The notes: generated by a model not told the origin, from the letters alone. A stretch of DNA of 64,000 nucleotides from Thermoflexus hugenholtzii JAD2 (GCA_945881915.1 CAMCVW010000016.1:1-64000); one strand, 5' to 3'. Positions 1 through 11,156 are shown, numbered from the stretch's first letter. Numbers and translations: made by a program.

Positions 1-228
1 GGTCTACTCAATCCCGATGCGCTGCGCTTGGGGATTGCCAACGGCATCGATGCCCGCTTGATCGATGGTACGGGGCAGACCATTCCCTGGCTGTGGACGA
101 TTGGACCGTTGCGCAAAGGCTTGTTGTGGGAGTGCATCGCCATCCCCGATATCCGCATCGAAGCCAAGACCCTCGCTGCCGACATCTATGCGACGTCCAC
201 GTCTCCGAGCGCAGAAGGTCCCCGATGA
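1..228 (+). CDS. FAD/NAD(P)-binding protein, C-terminal part only
   Basis: The window opens inside this gene, so only the last 75 codons are visible, open from base 1 to a TGA. The visible part contains WTIGPLRKGLLWE followed by IPDIRIEA. This resembles the C-terminal signature of YdhS-like FAD/NAD(P)-binding proteins, where a ...GPL..G.LWE...P..R.QA... segment closes the flavin domain. The stop codon overlaps the start of the next gene (ATGA), so the two are translationally coupled. The neighbours (rhodanese, persulfide dioxygenase) suggest a sulfur or thiol redox context. The N-terminal nucleotide-binding motifs lie outside the window, so the family call is moderate. Confidence 0.55.
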   Translation, partial: GLLNPDALRLGIANGIDARLIDGTGQTIPWLWTIGPLRKGLLWECIAIPDIRIEAKTLAADIYATSTSPSAEGPR

Positions 229-548
229 AGCTCGCGGCCCAGCATCTCGCAGTCTTGATTGATCGCGACGATGTATGCATCGTGGATGTCCGCAGCGCTG
301 CGGAATACCGTGACGACGGACACCTCCCCGGTGCCATCAACATTCCCGTCCAGACCATTCTGGCGCATGTTGCCTCCCTCGCAGGCTATGCCAGCATCGC
401 CTGTATCTGTGCCACCGGGACACGCAGCAAGAGTGCAGTCCGCCTGCTGCGCAGCGTGGGAATCGCGCACGCCTATGACGTCGTCGGTGGCTATGCGGCA
501 TGGCACGAGGCAAAATGTGTGGTCAGTCCAAGAGTCGTTCCCGCCTGA
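225..548 (+). CDS. Single-domain rhodanese (sulfurtransferase)
   Basis: A protein of 107 residues that is one rhodanese domain. It has the CH2A-like motif VDVRSAAEYRDDGHLPGA, then an active-site loop starting at Cys62 (CATGTRS), which matches the CxxGxRS loop of active persulfide-carrying rhodaneses. The C-terminal GGYAAW is also typical. The ATG overlaps the TGA of the preceding flavoprotein gene, which decides the start. Next downstream is a persulfide dioxygenase/rhodanese fusion, so a role in moving sulfane sulfur to or from that enzyme is likely. That role is inferred from the neighbourhood; the domain identification itself is secure. Confidence 0.88.
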   Translation: MKLAAQHLAVLIDRDDVCIVDVRSAAEYRDDGHLPGAINIPVQTILAHVASLAGYASIACICATGTRSKSAVRLLRSVGIAHAYDVVGGYAAWHEAKCVVSPRVVPA

Positions 549-587
549 GGTTTTGGTAGATTCGGATTGCACTGTGAAAGGCATATC

Positions 588-1940
588 ATGATATTCCGTC
601 AATTATTCGTCGAACCCATCGCCGCCGCGTCGTACCTCATCGGCTGTATCGCCAAAGGCGAAGCCGCCATCGTCGATCCCGGCTTGCCAGCTGAGCAATA
701 TGTGACCCTCGCCGCCGAAAAAGGCTTGCGCATCACCGCAATCTTCGAGACACACATGCACGCCGATTACTTTTCTACCGCTCGCGCCATCCAATCCCTG
801 ACCGGCGCCACCATCTATGCCCCTCGCCTGGCCGACATCCAATTCGTCCATCAGCCTATCGATGACGGCAGTGAGGTCCACATCGGCAACATCGTCATCA
901 GGGCCATGCACACCCCTGGGCATACCCCAGAGCACATGGCGTACGTCGTCAGCGACACACCCCGCTCCGACAAGCCATGGTTTGTGCTGACCGGTGACTC
1001 ATTGTTCGTTGGTGATGTGGGACGAGTCGACTTGGTCAGTATCCCTGGTACCGGCACCGACATTCAATACGCCAGCATGCAAAAACTGCTCGCTCTGCCC
1101 GACTACGTCGAAGTCTTCCCCGGTCACTTCGGCGGTTCTGCCTGTGGTGGTCGTGCCATGAGTGGCAAGGTGTCGAGCACCATCGGCTTTGAACGAAACT
1201 TCAATTGGGCCCTGCAGGCTCCCGACGAAGCGACGTTCAGCGCCTGGCTCAAACAGGAAGTGCGTGAAGCCGTCGAGAGTATCCTGATGCACCGCAATAC
1301 CAATCGTGGCGAGTTACCACTGCCCGCCAGCTACTACGGTGCCCACGAGATGTCGGCCAGCAGCGCCCAGATGACACAGGCCCAGCTGCAGGGCGCCATC
1401 CTGTTGGATGTTCGTGCGCCTGCGGCGTTCCACACGGGGTTCATGCCAGGTGCGATCAACATTCCTTATTCGCACGATATGTTACCGGTACGGTTGCCCA
1501 AAGTCGTTCCTGCTGGTCGACCTCTCGTCATCTACGCCGACACGCTGGTCACTGCCGAAGCCGCCAAACTCATCGCCGAAGCAGCAGGGTACCCGGTTGT
1601 CGCGCTCAGTAATGCCCCCATGACCCAAAACATCCAGGTGCTACCCGCCATCACCATCGAGACACTCCACGCCAAAGTGCTGGCCGGCGCGTTCATCCTC
1701 GATGTGCGCGAGACATATGAGCATGCCAAAGGCGTGATTGCCATTGCCGTCCTCGTCCCACTGCTCGAACTCACCACGGCCGACATTCCCGCAGTGCCGC
1801 TCGTCATCGTGTGCGAAAGCGGGCAGCGCGCCACCATCGCCGCCTCGTATCTGCGCCAAGCCGGCAAAATCATCGATGCCGTCGTCTACCCCGGTGGTAT
1901 GAGCGACTATCTCGCCACGTACGCAGTGGTCCACGCATAG
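588..1940 (+). CDS. Persulfide dioxygenase-like metallo-beta-lactamase protein with two rhodanese domains
   Basis: The 450-residue product begins with an ETHE1-type metallo-beta-lactamase domain. Visible metal ligands are H56, H58 and D60 in THMHADY, a His in HTPGHTPEH, the Asp of LTGDSLFVGDVGR and the His of FPGHFGG. In this family these bind one iron that oxidises glutathione persulfide to sulfite. Two rhodanese domains follow (about residues 260-350 and 365-450). The first has no Cys in its active loop (IYADTLV) and is probably inactive; the second has Cys409 in CESGQRA. The ATG at 588 has GAAAGG just upstream and is preferred to the in-frame TTG at 567. It is 39 bp from the rhodanese gene and probably in the same operon. 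Confidence 0.85.
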   Translation: MIFRQLFVEPIAAASYLIGCIAKGEAAIVDPGLPAEQYVTLAAEKGLRITAIFETHMHADYFSTARAIQSLTGATIYAPRLADIQFVHQPIDDGSEVHIGNIVIRAMHTPGHTPEHMAYVVSDTPRSDKPWFVLTGDSLFVGDVGRVDLVSIPGTGTDIQYASMQKLLALPDYVEVFPGHFGGSACGGRAMSGKVSSTIGFERNFNWALQAPDEATFSAWLKQEVREAVESILMHRNTNRGELPLPASYYGAHEMSASSAQMTQAQLQGAILLDVRAPAAFHTGFMPGAINIPYSHDMLPVRLPKVVPAGRPLVIYADTLVTAEAAKLIAEAAGYPVVALSNAPMTQNIQVLPAITIETLHAKVLAGAFILDVRETYEHAKGVIAIAVLVPLLELTTADIPAVPLVIVCESGQRATIAASYLRQAGKIIDAVVYPGGMSDYLATYAVVHA

Positions 1941-1945
1941 TCAGA

Positions 1946-1999
1946 GAAAAAAAGCCCGCAGCGGCGACCCGGTCCCCGGGAACAATCGCTCGCTGCGGG
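1946..1999 (-). terminator. Rho-independent terminator downstream of beta-galactosidase
   Basis: On the minus strand a branched GC-rich hairpin has a 9-bp outer stem (CCCGCAGCG at 1955-1963 on the plus strand against CGCTGCGGG at 1991-1999) and an inner CCCGG/CCGGG stem. A run of seven T follows at 1954-1948. It lies 120 bp beyond the stop of the minus-strand lacZ gene. Confidence 0.75.
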
Positions 2000-2067
2000 T
2001 GCTTCACTCCGAAGGCTCCCGTGTCCGAGTTGCAGACCCACCCGTTCCGCCCCTTCAGTACGCGCAA

Positions 2068-2095
2068 AGCCCCTCATGCACGTGCAAGAGGGGCT
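2068..2095 (-). terminator. Hairpin just after the beta-galactosidase stop
   Basis: A perfect 8-bp stem (AGCCCCTC at 2068-2075 with GAGGGGCT at 2088-2095) encloses a 12-base loop that is itself palindromic (TGCACGTGCA). On the minus strand only three T follow, so it may act as a weak terminator or an mRNA 3'-end stabiliser ahead of the stronger terminator at 1946-1999. Confidence 0.5.
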
Positions 2096-2116
2096 GTCAG
2101 TGATTCCGAGCGTGGC

Positions 2117-5245
<3,129 letters not shown>

Positions 5246-5265
5246 CTAATACCATCACACATGCA

Positions 5266-6423
5266 TCATCGCGAGCGGAAGTTCAGCCCGATGATGCTCA
5301 TAAACAAACTGGTAAATCCAACTTGTCCTGCCAGAATCAGTGCCACGGCCCCGACAATCGTCTGTCTAGCACTCTGTGCCGGATCGAGATTTTGGAAGGC
5401 GACGCTCTGCCAAATACTAAATACCCTGGTTATCAGCACAATTCCCGCAATAAACAAGACCAACCCCGTCAATAACCCTGCTTCGAGGGTCAGATTGGCA
5501 TTGATTTTGGCAAAGCGTGGCGATTCAGGCAGTAACCCGCTGGCAATCATGTACTTCTTTGCGAGCATCCCAAACAGCGCCAACTGTACACCAAACAACA
5601 TCACAGCGGCTGCGACCGTCAGCGTATTGATGTCGAGCGTAACCGCTCCGATGTGCTGTGCGCCTGGCAAGAGCCAGAGCATTACCAATGCGCCTATCAG
5701 CGATAACACAATACCCGGGGTAAGCAAGACCCAGTTTGGTGCGTAGGCCAGCATGAAACGGAGATGCCTCCAGCCATCGCGCCATGTACGCAGATGCGGT
5801 GGCCGCGATCGCCCATCTTTGTAGAGGGTAATCGGCACTTCTTCGATGCGCATACCGAATAACGACGCTTTGATGACCATCTCGCTGGCGTACTCCATCC
5901 CGCTCGTCTGCAGGTGCATCGCAATCCAGGCGTCTTTTGTGAATGCACGCAACCCACAATGGAAGTCGCCGACGTTGCTCGCGTAGAGCGTCCGTCCTAA
6001 CCAGCTCAGCACCGGATTCCCGAGCCATTGATGCAACCATGGCATTGCTTTGGGCATAATGCGCCCTGCGAAGCGGTTGCCCATGACGACATCGGCACCG
6101 TTGCGGAGGTGCTCCAGGAATGGGTCAATAGCTGCCAGGTCGTAACTATCATCGGCATCCCCCATCACCACGTAGGATGCCCGTGCGACACTGATGCCAC
6201 CGTGGAGCGCTGCCCCGTAGCCACGCTGTGGTACATGGACCACTGTCGCGCCTTCCACGCGAGCAATTTCCTGTGAACCATCGGTGCTGCCATTGTCAGC
6301 AACGATGATTTCGCCGATGATTCCTTGGCGTTGCAACCCGGCAGCGGTTTTTTGAATGACCGTGGCGAGTGTTTCGGCTTCGTTGAGGCACGGAATGACA
6401 ATCGATACTATTGGATTGTGCAT
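5266..6423 (-). CDS. Family 2 glycosyltransferase with four C-terminal membrane segments
   Basis: The 385-residue protein has an N-terminal GT-A domain (SIVIPCLNEAETL, then VADNGSTDGS, then VMGDADDSYD as the metal/nucleotide-binding acidic motif) like dolichyl- or undecaprenyl-phosphate mannosyl/glucosyltransferases. Four hydrophobic stretches follow, at about residues 235-260, 275-300, 315-340 and 355-380. It probably transfers a hexose from a nucleotide sugar to a polyprenyl phosphate at the membrane. The ATG at 6423 has GAGGAG seven bases upstream and is preferred to an upstream ATG in the same frame. It is followed by lacZ only 32 bp away, but a functional link is not evident. Confidence 0.85.
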   Translation of the reverse strand: MHNPIVSIVIPCLNEAETLATVIQKTAAGLQRQGIIGEIIVADNGSTDGSQEIARVEGATVVHVPQRGYGAALHGGISVARASYVVMGDADDSYDLAAIDPFLEHLRNGADVVMGNRFAGRIMPKAMPWLHQWLGNPVLSWLGRTLYASNVGDFHCGLRAFTKDAWIAMHLQTSGMEYASEMVIKASLFGMRIEEVPITLYKDGRSRPPHLRTWRDGWRHLRFMLAYAPNWVLLTPGIVLSLIGALVMLWLLPGAQHIGAVTLDINTLTVAAAVMLFGVQLALFGMLAKKYMIASGLLPESPRFAKINANLTLEAGLLTGLVLFIAGIVLITRVFSIWQSVAFQNLDPAQSARQTIVGAVALILAGQVGFTSLFMSIIGLNFRSR

Positions 6424-6513
6424 TGGTGACTCCTCAACAACACCATTATTTGGTTGAAGCATTACTGCTATGTCCTTAGTATAATGGATAATCACAGAAA
6501 TTTAACATAATTC

Positions 6514-6852
6514 TTAACGATTATCGCCGTCTCCGCGAATACTGTTGCGTTCGAGGCGATCGGAGAGCTTCGTCAAGTTGGCACTCGCGACGTCTTCTAG
6601 CGTCAAATCAAGTTCCGTGCAAATCTGGGCGAGGTACCACAGCACATCGCCGAGTTCGTATTTGAGTGCATCGCGGTCGGCATCGCTAATGACACCATCG
6701 CGATCACGGAAGATTTTCTTGATTTTGCCGGCCACTTCACCGGCTTCGTTGGTCAACCCAAGCGTAGGGTACACAATTGCGTGGTCAGTCTGGATGCGGC
6801 TCCAGGTTTTGCGGGAAGCAATTTGGTAGGCATTGAGTGAATCGACGTTCAT
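6514..6852 (-). CDS. MazG-like nucleotide pyrophosphohydrolase
   Basis: A 112-residue all-alpha protein with the paired acidic motifs of the MazG/dUTPase superfamily: EAGEVAGKIKK (ExxE-type) and, after a short insert, ELGDVLWYLA (ExxD). These bind Mg2+ and the nucleotide triphosphate. Single-domain MazG proteins of this length hydrolyse (d)NTPs to monophosphates and often clean the nucleotide pool; the exact substrate cannot be read from the sequence. The ATG at 6852 follows AAGGA with good spacing; an in-frame TTG two codons upstream is less likely. A tRNA gene lies directly upstream on the same strand. Confidence 0.85.
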   Translation of the reverse strand: MNVDSLNAYQIASRKTWSRIQTDHAIVYPTLGLTNEAGEVAGKIKKIFRDRDGVISDADRDALKYELGDVLWYLAQICTELDLTLEDVASANLTKLSDRLERNSIRGDGDNR

Positions 6853-6874
6853 CAACAAATCCTTGTTTTGTATG

Positions 6875-6951
6875 TGGCGCGGACGGCGGGGATCGAACCC
6901 ACGACCAACGGTTTAGAAGACCGCTGCTCTAATCCACTGAGCTACGCCCGC
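6875..6951 (-). tRNA. tRNA-Arg (anticodon UCU)
   Basis: Read on the minus strand, the acceptor stem GCGGGCG pairs with CGTCCGC (one G-T). The D arm has GCTC...GAGC, the anticodon loop is CTTCTAA with anticodon TCT, and the T loop is TTCGATC between GTGGG and CCCGC. The discriminator is G and CCA is encoded at 6877-6875. A TATTAT element at 6972-6967 may be its -10. Confidence 0.96.
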
Positions 6952-7143
6952 AAATGGATATTCCGTATAATAGCATATTCTTTTTTTTATTGAGGTTCAA
7001 TTATTTCTTGGTCACATTCACTCCATTTTCTGTCGATTTTGCAATTTGTCGTTGATTGTGAGAGGTATTGACAGCTTATTGGGCACTGTTGAGAGTTTTT
7101 GCACGGTACTATGTCACTGTTGTCAGCGTGCGGGAAGGTGTAT

Positions 7144-8445
7144 ATGGCATCTGGAGTGAATTCACGTATCGAAGGGTTGTACCGACACAACCCCGAAGAA
7201 CGACGTCGGCGAATCGCGGACGAGACTGGCCTGACCGCGACGGCAACCGATGCACTGGCTGGGTGTGTGCTCGGCCAAGAGCGGGCAGACAAAATGATAG
7301 AAAATGTTGTGGGATTATACGAATTACCATTCGGAATTGCCACGAATTTTACCATAAACGGACGAGACTATTTGATACCCATGGTCGTCGAGGAACCATC
7401 CATCGTTGCCGGCGCAAGCTACGCCGCGCGCATGGCTCGTGCCACGGGCGGGTTCATCGCCACACATGCTGAGCCGGTGATGATTGGACAAATTCAACTC
7501 ATCGAAGTACCCGATAGTCGCGCGGCCGAAGCGGCAATTCTCGGCCAAACAATCGAGCTCATTGAGCGTGCCAATGCGCAGAGTATGAGCATGGTTGCCC
7601 GCGGCGGTGGGGCACGATCTGTCGAGGTACACCGCTTTGATTCCTCCCCAATGGGTCCGATGATGGTCGTCCACTTGCTGGTTGATTGTCGAGATGCCAT
7701 GGGCGCAAACGCAGTCAACAGCATGTGCGAAGCCATCGCGCCGTTGCTCGAAGCTGCCAGTGGCGGCCGGGCAATGCTCAGAATTTTATCTAATCTTGCC
7801 GACAAACGCACAGCCACGGCACGGGTTCGTATCGCAGCCGATGCACTGACGCGTGATGGCATCGACGGCCACGAGGTCATCGAGCGCATCCTCTGGGCCC
7901 ACGCCTTTGCAGTGGTCGATCCGTATCGCGCTACGACCCACAACAAAGGCATCATGAACGGTATCGATCCCGTCATTGTCGCCACCGGCAACGACTGGCG
8001 TGCCGTCGAAGCCGGTGCACATGCATGGGCTTCCCGCTCCGGCAGGTATACGTCGATGAGTCATTGGTATCGTGATGCGCACGGCTTTCTGTGTGGTGAG
8101 TTGACCATACCGTTGGCGGTCGGCATCGTCGGTGGGGCGACCCGGGTACACCCCGCAGCCCGGGCAGCACTCGATATTCTGGGAGTCCGCAGTGCCGGCG
8201 AACTCGCCGAGGTGTGCGTCTGTGCCGGCTTGGCGTCGAATCTGGCTGCCATGCGAGCGCTGGCCACCGAAGGAATTCAGCGCGGACACATGTCCCTCCA
8301 TGCACGGCAGATTGCTCTGGCAGCCGGTGCTGAAGCGACAGAAGTCGCCACCATTGCCCAACAAATGATCGATACAGCCAGTATCAAGCCCGCCGCGGCC
8401 GAGCAGTTTTTGGCGGCGCTGCGCAACTGTCTGACCGAAGCCTGA
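7144..8445 (+). CDS. mvaA: Hydroxymethylglutaryl-CoA reductase, class II type
   Basis: A 433-residue HMG-CoA reductase of the class II (bacterial, P. mevalonii-like) branch. All four catalytic residues are visible: Glu in MVVEEPS (E83/E84), Lys in NKGIMNGID, Asp in ATGNDWRA and His in GHMSLHAR. DAMGANAVNSMCE, also a family hallmark, is present. Class II enzymes interconvert HMG-CoA and mevalonate. Since HMG-CoA synthase lies just downstream, the biosynthetic direction towards isoprenoids is likely. The ATG at 7144 has GGAAGG upstream, and residues before it look non-coding. It leads the module that continues to 11110, but a small hairpin with TTTT separates it from the next gene. Confidence 0.95.
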   Translation: MASGVNSRIEGLYRHNPEERRRRIADETGLTATATDALAGCVLGQERADKMIENVVGLYELPFGIATNFTINGRDYLIPMVVEEPSIVAGASYAARMARATGGFIATHAEPVMIGQIQLIEVPDSRAAEAAILGQTIELIERANAQSMSMVARGGGARSVEVHRFDSSPMGPMMVVHLLVDCRDAMGANAVNSMCEAIAPLLEAASGGRAMLRILSNLADKRTATARVRIAADALTRDGIDGHEVIERILWAHAFAVVDPYRATTHNKGIMNGIDPVIVATGNDWRAVEAGAHAWASRSGRYTSMSHWYRDAHGFLCGELTIPLAVGIVGGATRVHPAARAALDILGVRSAGELAEVCVCAGLASNLAAMRALATEGIQRGHMSLHARQIALAAGAEATEVATIAQQMIDTASIKPAAAEQFLAALRNCLTEA

Positions 8446-8461
8446 CATAACGCGACGTAAC

Positions 8462-8480
8462 GCGCCGTCATCGGCGTTTT
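8462..8480 (+). terminator. Short intergenic hairpin plus TTTT between HMGR and HMGS genes
   Basis: CGCCG (8463-8467) pairs with CGGCG (8472-8476) over a TCAT loop, with a possible extra G-T pair, and TTTT follows at 8477-8480. The stem is only 5-6 bp, so it is at most a partial terminator or attenuator within the operon. Confidence 0.4.
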
Positions 8481-8499
8481 GAGTATATGAGGATACCGC

Positions 8500-9546
8500 A
8501 TGAAGCCCAATCGTCCGGTCGGTCTGGTAGGATACGGGGCATATGTGCCGCGCTACCGCATCGCCGCAAAAGAAATCTCACGGGTCTGGACCGATGGTCA
8601 CGGCGGAGTACCGGTCGTCGCCAAGAGTGTCCCCGGTCCAGACGAGGACGTGATTACCATGTCGCTCGAAGCCGGCCGCAATGCGGTGGCACGTGCCGGA
8701 ATCAACGCCAATGATTTGAGTGCGGTGTGGATCGGGAGCGAGTCGCACCCCTATAGCGTCAAACCATCGGGCACGATCGTCGCCGAAGCACTCGGGGTCA
8801 CTCCATTCGTGAGTACCGCAGACTTCGAATTCGCCTGCAAAGCCGGCACTGAAGCGATGACCGCCGGAATGGGTATGGTCGGCAGTGGTATGGCCAACTA
8901 TGTGCTGGCTATCGGTGCCGACACCGCCCAGGGACGCCCCGGTGATGCCCTCGAATATACCGCTGCTGCAGGAGCCGCTGCGGTCATCATCGGTCCCGCC
9001 GAAGAGAGTGTCGCGGTCATCGAGGAGACTATTTCGTACGTCAGCGACGTCCCAGACTTCTTCCGCCGCGCCGACCGGCCATACCCGGTACACGGCAATC
9101 GCTTCACCGGCGAACCAGCCTACTTCCAGCAAGTGCGGAGTGCCAGTGCTGCGCTATTGGCCAAATTGGGGATGACCCCACAAGACTTCACCTATGCCGT
9201 TTTTCATCAGCCGAATGCGCGCTTCCCACAGGTCGTCGCGAAGCAACTGGGCTTCACTCCCGACCAACTGGCCCCGGGATTGTTGGCTGGCAGTATCGGC
9301 AATACGTATTCGGCAGCGGCAATTCTGGGGCTTTGTGCCACATTAGACATCGCCAACCCTGGTGATGTCATCCTGATGACCAGCTACGGCTCCGGCTCCG
9401 GCGCCGATGCCTATGTGCTCCGCGTCACCGAAGCCATCATCGCGCGCCGCAGCCGTGCACCACTGACCGAACGATATCTATCCCGCGAAACGATGATCGA
9501 CTACGCCGTCTATGCAAAATGGCGCAATAAATTGGTAATGGGGTAA
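8500..9546 (+). CDS. Hydroxymethylglutaryl-CoA synthase, archaeal-type
   Basis: The 348 residues match the short HMG-CoA synthase family found in archaea and some bacteria. The enzyme condenses acetyl-CoA with acetoacetyl-CoA. Cys113 in EFACKAG is the acylated nucleophile, and His236 in FHQPNARFPQ and the GSIGNTYSAA segment complete the thiolase-fold active site, so this copy looks intact. The ATG at 8500 follows TGAGGA. The next gene begins 2 bp after the stop. In archaea this synthase forms a complex with an acetoacetyl-CoA thiolase bridged by a DUF35 protein; the same three genes are in order here, although the two partners look altered. Confidence 0.93.
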   Translation: MKPNRPVGLVGYGAYVPRYRIAAKEISRVWTDGHGGVPVVAKSVPGPDEDVITMSLEAGRNAVARAGINANDLSAVWIGSESHPYSVKPSGTIVAEALGVTPFVSTADFEFACKAGTEAMTAGMGMVGSGMANYVLAIGADTAQGRPGDALEYTAAAGAAAVIIGPAEESVAVIEETISYVSDVPDFFRRADRPYPVHGNRFTGEPAYFQQVRSASAALLAKLGMTPQDFTYAVFHQPNARFPQVVAKQLGFTPDQLAPGLLAGSIGNTYSAAAILGLCATLDIANPGDVILMTSYGSGSGADAYVLRVTEAIIARRSRAPLTERYLSRETMIDYAVYAKWRNKLVMG

Positions 9547-9548
9547 GC

Positions 9549-10691
9549 ATGCGACCTGTGTATATCGTGGGCGTTGGTCAGACTGCCGTTGCAGAGCATT
9601 GGGATAAAACCGCACAGGATTTGGCGTTGGATGCAGGGTTGCAGGCAGTGCGGGACTTCAGCGGGACCATTGGTGCCGTCTATGTCGCCAATGCACTCAG
9701 CGCCGCCCTGGGCAATCAGAGTAATCTGGCACCGGCAGTGGCAACCGCTTTGGGATTACGCGGGGTCGAGACCCTGACCATCGAATCGGGAGGTGCTGCC
9801 GGTGGCTTGGCCATTCGTCAGGCACAATTGGCAGTGGCAGCGGGTCTCGCCGATGCAGTGCTGGTAGTCGGGGTCGAAAAAGTTTCGGATGTGCTCGACG
9901 AACGTCGCGAGGCTGCGCTGGCACTCAGCATGGATGCCGATTGGGAGGCATTCCACGGCGTCACAGTGACCGCCCAATGGGCAATGCTGATGCGTTCCTA
10001 CATGCATACATATGCCATCGGCGCTCAGGAATTTGCAGCGTTCCCCGTCAACGCACACGCCAATGGCGTCGCCAACAAAAAAGCCCTCTATCGGTTCCCC
10101 ATCAGTGCCGACAAGTATCAGATTGCCGCCGCAGTGGCCGCACCGCTCGGTTTATTGGACTGTTCGACCGAGGCAGATGGTGCTGCGGCAGTGCTCATCA
10201 GTGCCACGCCTCCCGTGGGAGGTGCGGTCATTCGGATTGCGGGTTCTGGAGTGGCGAGTGACACCGTGGCACTGCATTCACGCACGGATCTCCTCAAGCT
10301 CGACGCGGTGCGCCTGTCGTTTGAGCGTGCATTGGTGCAGGCTGGCATTGAACGTTCCGACGTCGATGTGTATGATTTGCATGATCCACACGCCATTGCA
10401 GCGATACTTGCGTTCGAAGCAATGGGCTATGCAGCACGAGGGACGGGCTATTCGCTCGGCACCGTCGGGGCGATTCGACCGGACGGCAGCGTTCCATTGG
10501 CATTGGCAGGCGGCTGCAAAGCGCGCGGGAATCTGGTCGGTGCACTCGGAGTCGCCCAGATTGTCGAGTTATGCGCGCAGTTGCAGGGCAGTGCCAGCAC
10601 CCAAGTCGCCGATGCCCGAATAGCCCTCGCGCAGTGCATGTCAGGGATTGCCAATACTGTCGCCACTCATATTTTGGTCCGAGACGCATAA
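9549..10691 (+). CDS. SCPx/archaeal-type thiolase-like protein lacking catalytic residues
   Basis: A 380-residue thiolase-superfamily protein in the position of archaeal acetoacetyl-CoA thiolase. The fold signatures are clear: MHTYAIGAQEFAAFPVNAHAN, LHDPHAIAAI and LAGGCKARG..VGALGVAQ. Key residues are changed. The nucleophile motif, normally ExxCASG, reads ESGGAAGG with Gly82 in place of Cys. The GHPxGATG loop reads GNLVGALG with Asn328 in place of His. It should therefore be unable to do normal thiolysis or Claisen condensation, unless another residue compensates. It starts 2 bp after the HMG-CoA synthase stop and is followed by a DUF35 protein, so a structural role in a synthase complex is the best inference. 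Confidence 0.85.
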   Translation: MRPVYIVGVGQTAVAEHWDKTAQDLALDAGLQAVRDFSGTIGAVYVANALSAALGNQSNLAPAVATALGLRGVETLTIESGGAAGGLAIRQAQLAVAAGLADAVLVVGVEKVSDVLDERREAALALSMDADWEAFHGVTVTAQWAMLMRSYMHTYAIGAQEFAAFPVNAHANGVANKKALYRFPISADKYQIAAAVAAPLGLLDCSTEADGAAAVLISATPPVGGAVIRIAGSGVASDTVALHSRTDLLKLDAVRLSFERALVQAGIERSDVDVYDLHDPHAIAAILAFEAMGYAARGTGYSLGTVGAIRPDGSVPLALAGGCKARGNLVGALGVAQIVELCAQLQGSASTQVADARIALAQCMSGIANTVATHILVRDA

Positions 10692-10735
10692 TAGACACAC
10701 AATCATGCGCTGCAGCGCACGGGAATGAGGCATAC

Positions 10736-11110
10736 ATGGAACTCGCACGACATTGGCGCCAACGGAATGCCCGATACCGACTCGAAGGGTCCCGGCACAG
10801 CACGACACACGCGGTGGCATTCCCAGCAGCACAGGGGAGCGAATGGCTCCCCTACACTCTGTCGGGACGCGGCAGTGTGCTTACCTATGCAGTCGTCCAC
10901 CAAGCCAGTACCGGCCACGATGCCGAATCACCCTACATCGTTGCAATCGTGCAACTCAGCGAAGGCCCCCGTATCACCGCCCAATTGACGGACGTCAGCG
11001 CCAACGAGGTCGAGATGGGCATGCAGGTCGAAATGGTGACGCGGCTCATGGGCGATACCGGCCCCGATGGGTTGTTGCTGTACGCCTACAAGTTCCGGCC
11101 GGTGCTATAG
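10736..11110 (+). CDS. DUF35 OB-fold protein without the usual zinc ribbon
   Basis: A 124-residue protein with the DUF35 layout: N-terminal helix (ELARHWRQRNARYRLEGS), a ribbon region, then an OB fold (GSVLTYAVVHQAS through YAYKFRPVL). In the family the ribbon carries CxxC...CxxC after RYxLxG; here that stretch reads SRHSTTHAVAFPAAQGSEW and no cysteine occurs anywhere in the protein, so zinc binding by that site is lost. DUF35 proteins bridge thiolase and HMG-CoA synthase in archaea. The ATG at 10736 has GAGG five bases upstream. It lies 44 bp after the thiolase-like gene and closes the operon. Confidence 0.78.
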   Translation: MELARHWRQRNARYRLEGSRHSTTHAVAFPAAQGSEWLPYTLSGRGSVLTYAVVHQASTGHDAESPYIVAIVQLSEGPRITAQLTDVSANEVEMGMQVEMVTRLMGDTGPDGLLLYAYKFRPVL

Positions 11111-11117
11111 ACTCACG

Positions 11118-11156
11118 AAAAACACCCCCCGCCACGGAAAACCGCGGCGGGGGGTG
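11118..11156. terminator. Strong hairpin between the mevalonate module and lexA
   Basis: An 11-bp GC stem (11123-11133 with 11146-11156) is topped by a CGG-AAAA-CCG inner hairpin. On the minus strand it is followed by five T, making it the lexA terminator; on the plus strand the following bases are T-poor, so it would act less well for the convergent DUF35 operon. Confidence 0.8.

Noticed and set aside
1946-2060. T-box-like leader in the lacZ downstream region
   Set aside because: A GGGTGGGTCTGC stretch on the minus strand recalls a T-box, but the core sequence does not match and it lies after lacZ, not before a synthetase gene; the hairpin is a terminator.
7068-7110. Full promoter for the HMG-CoA reductase gene
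   Set aside because: TTGACA is present at 7068-7073, but no acceptable -10 lies 16-18 bp downstream, so I did not list it.
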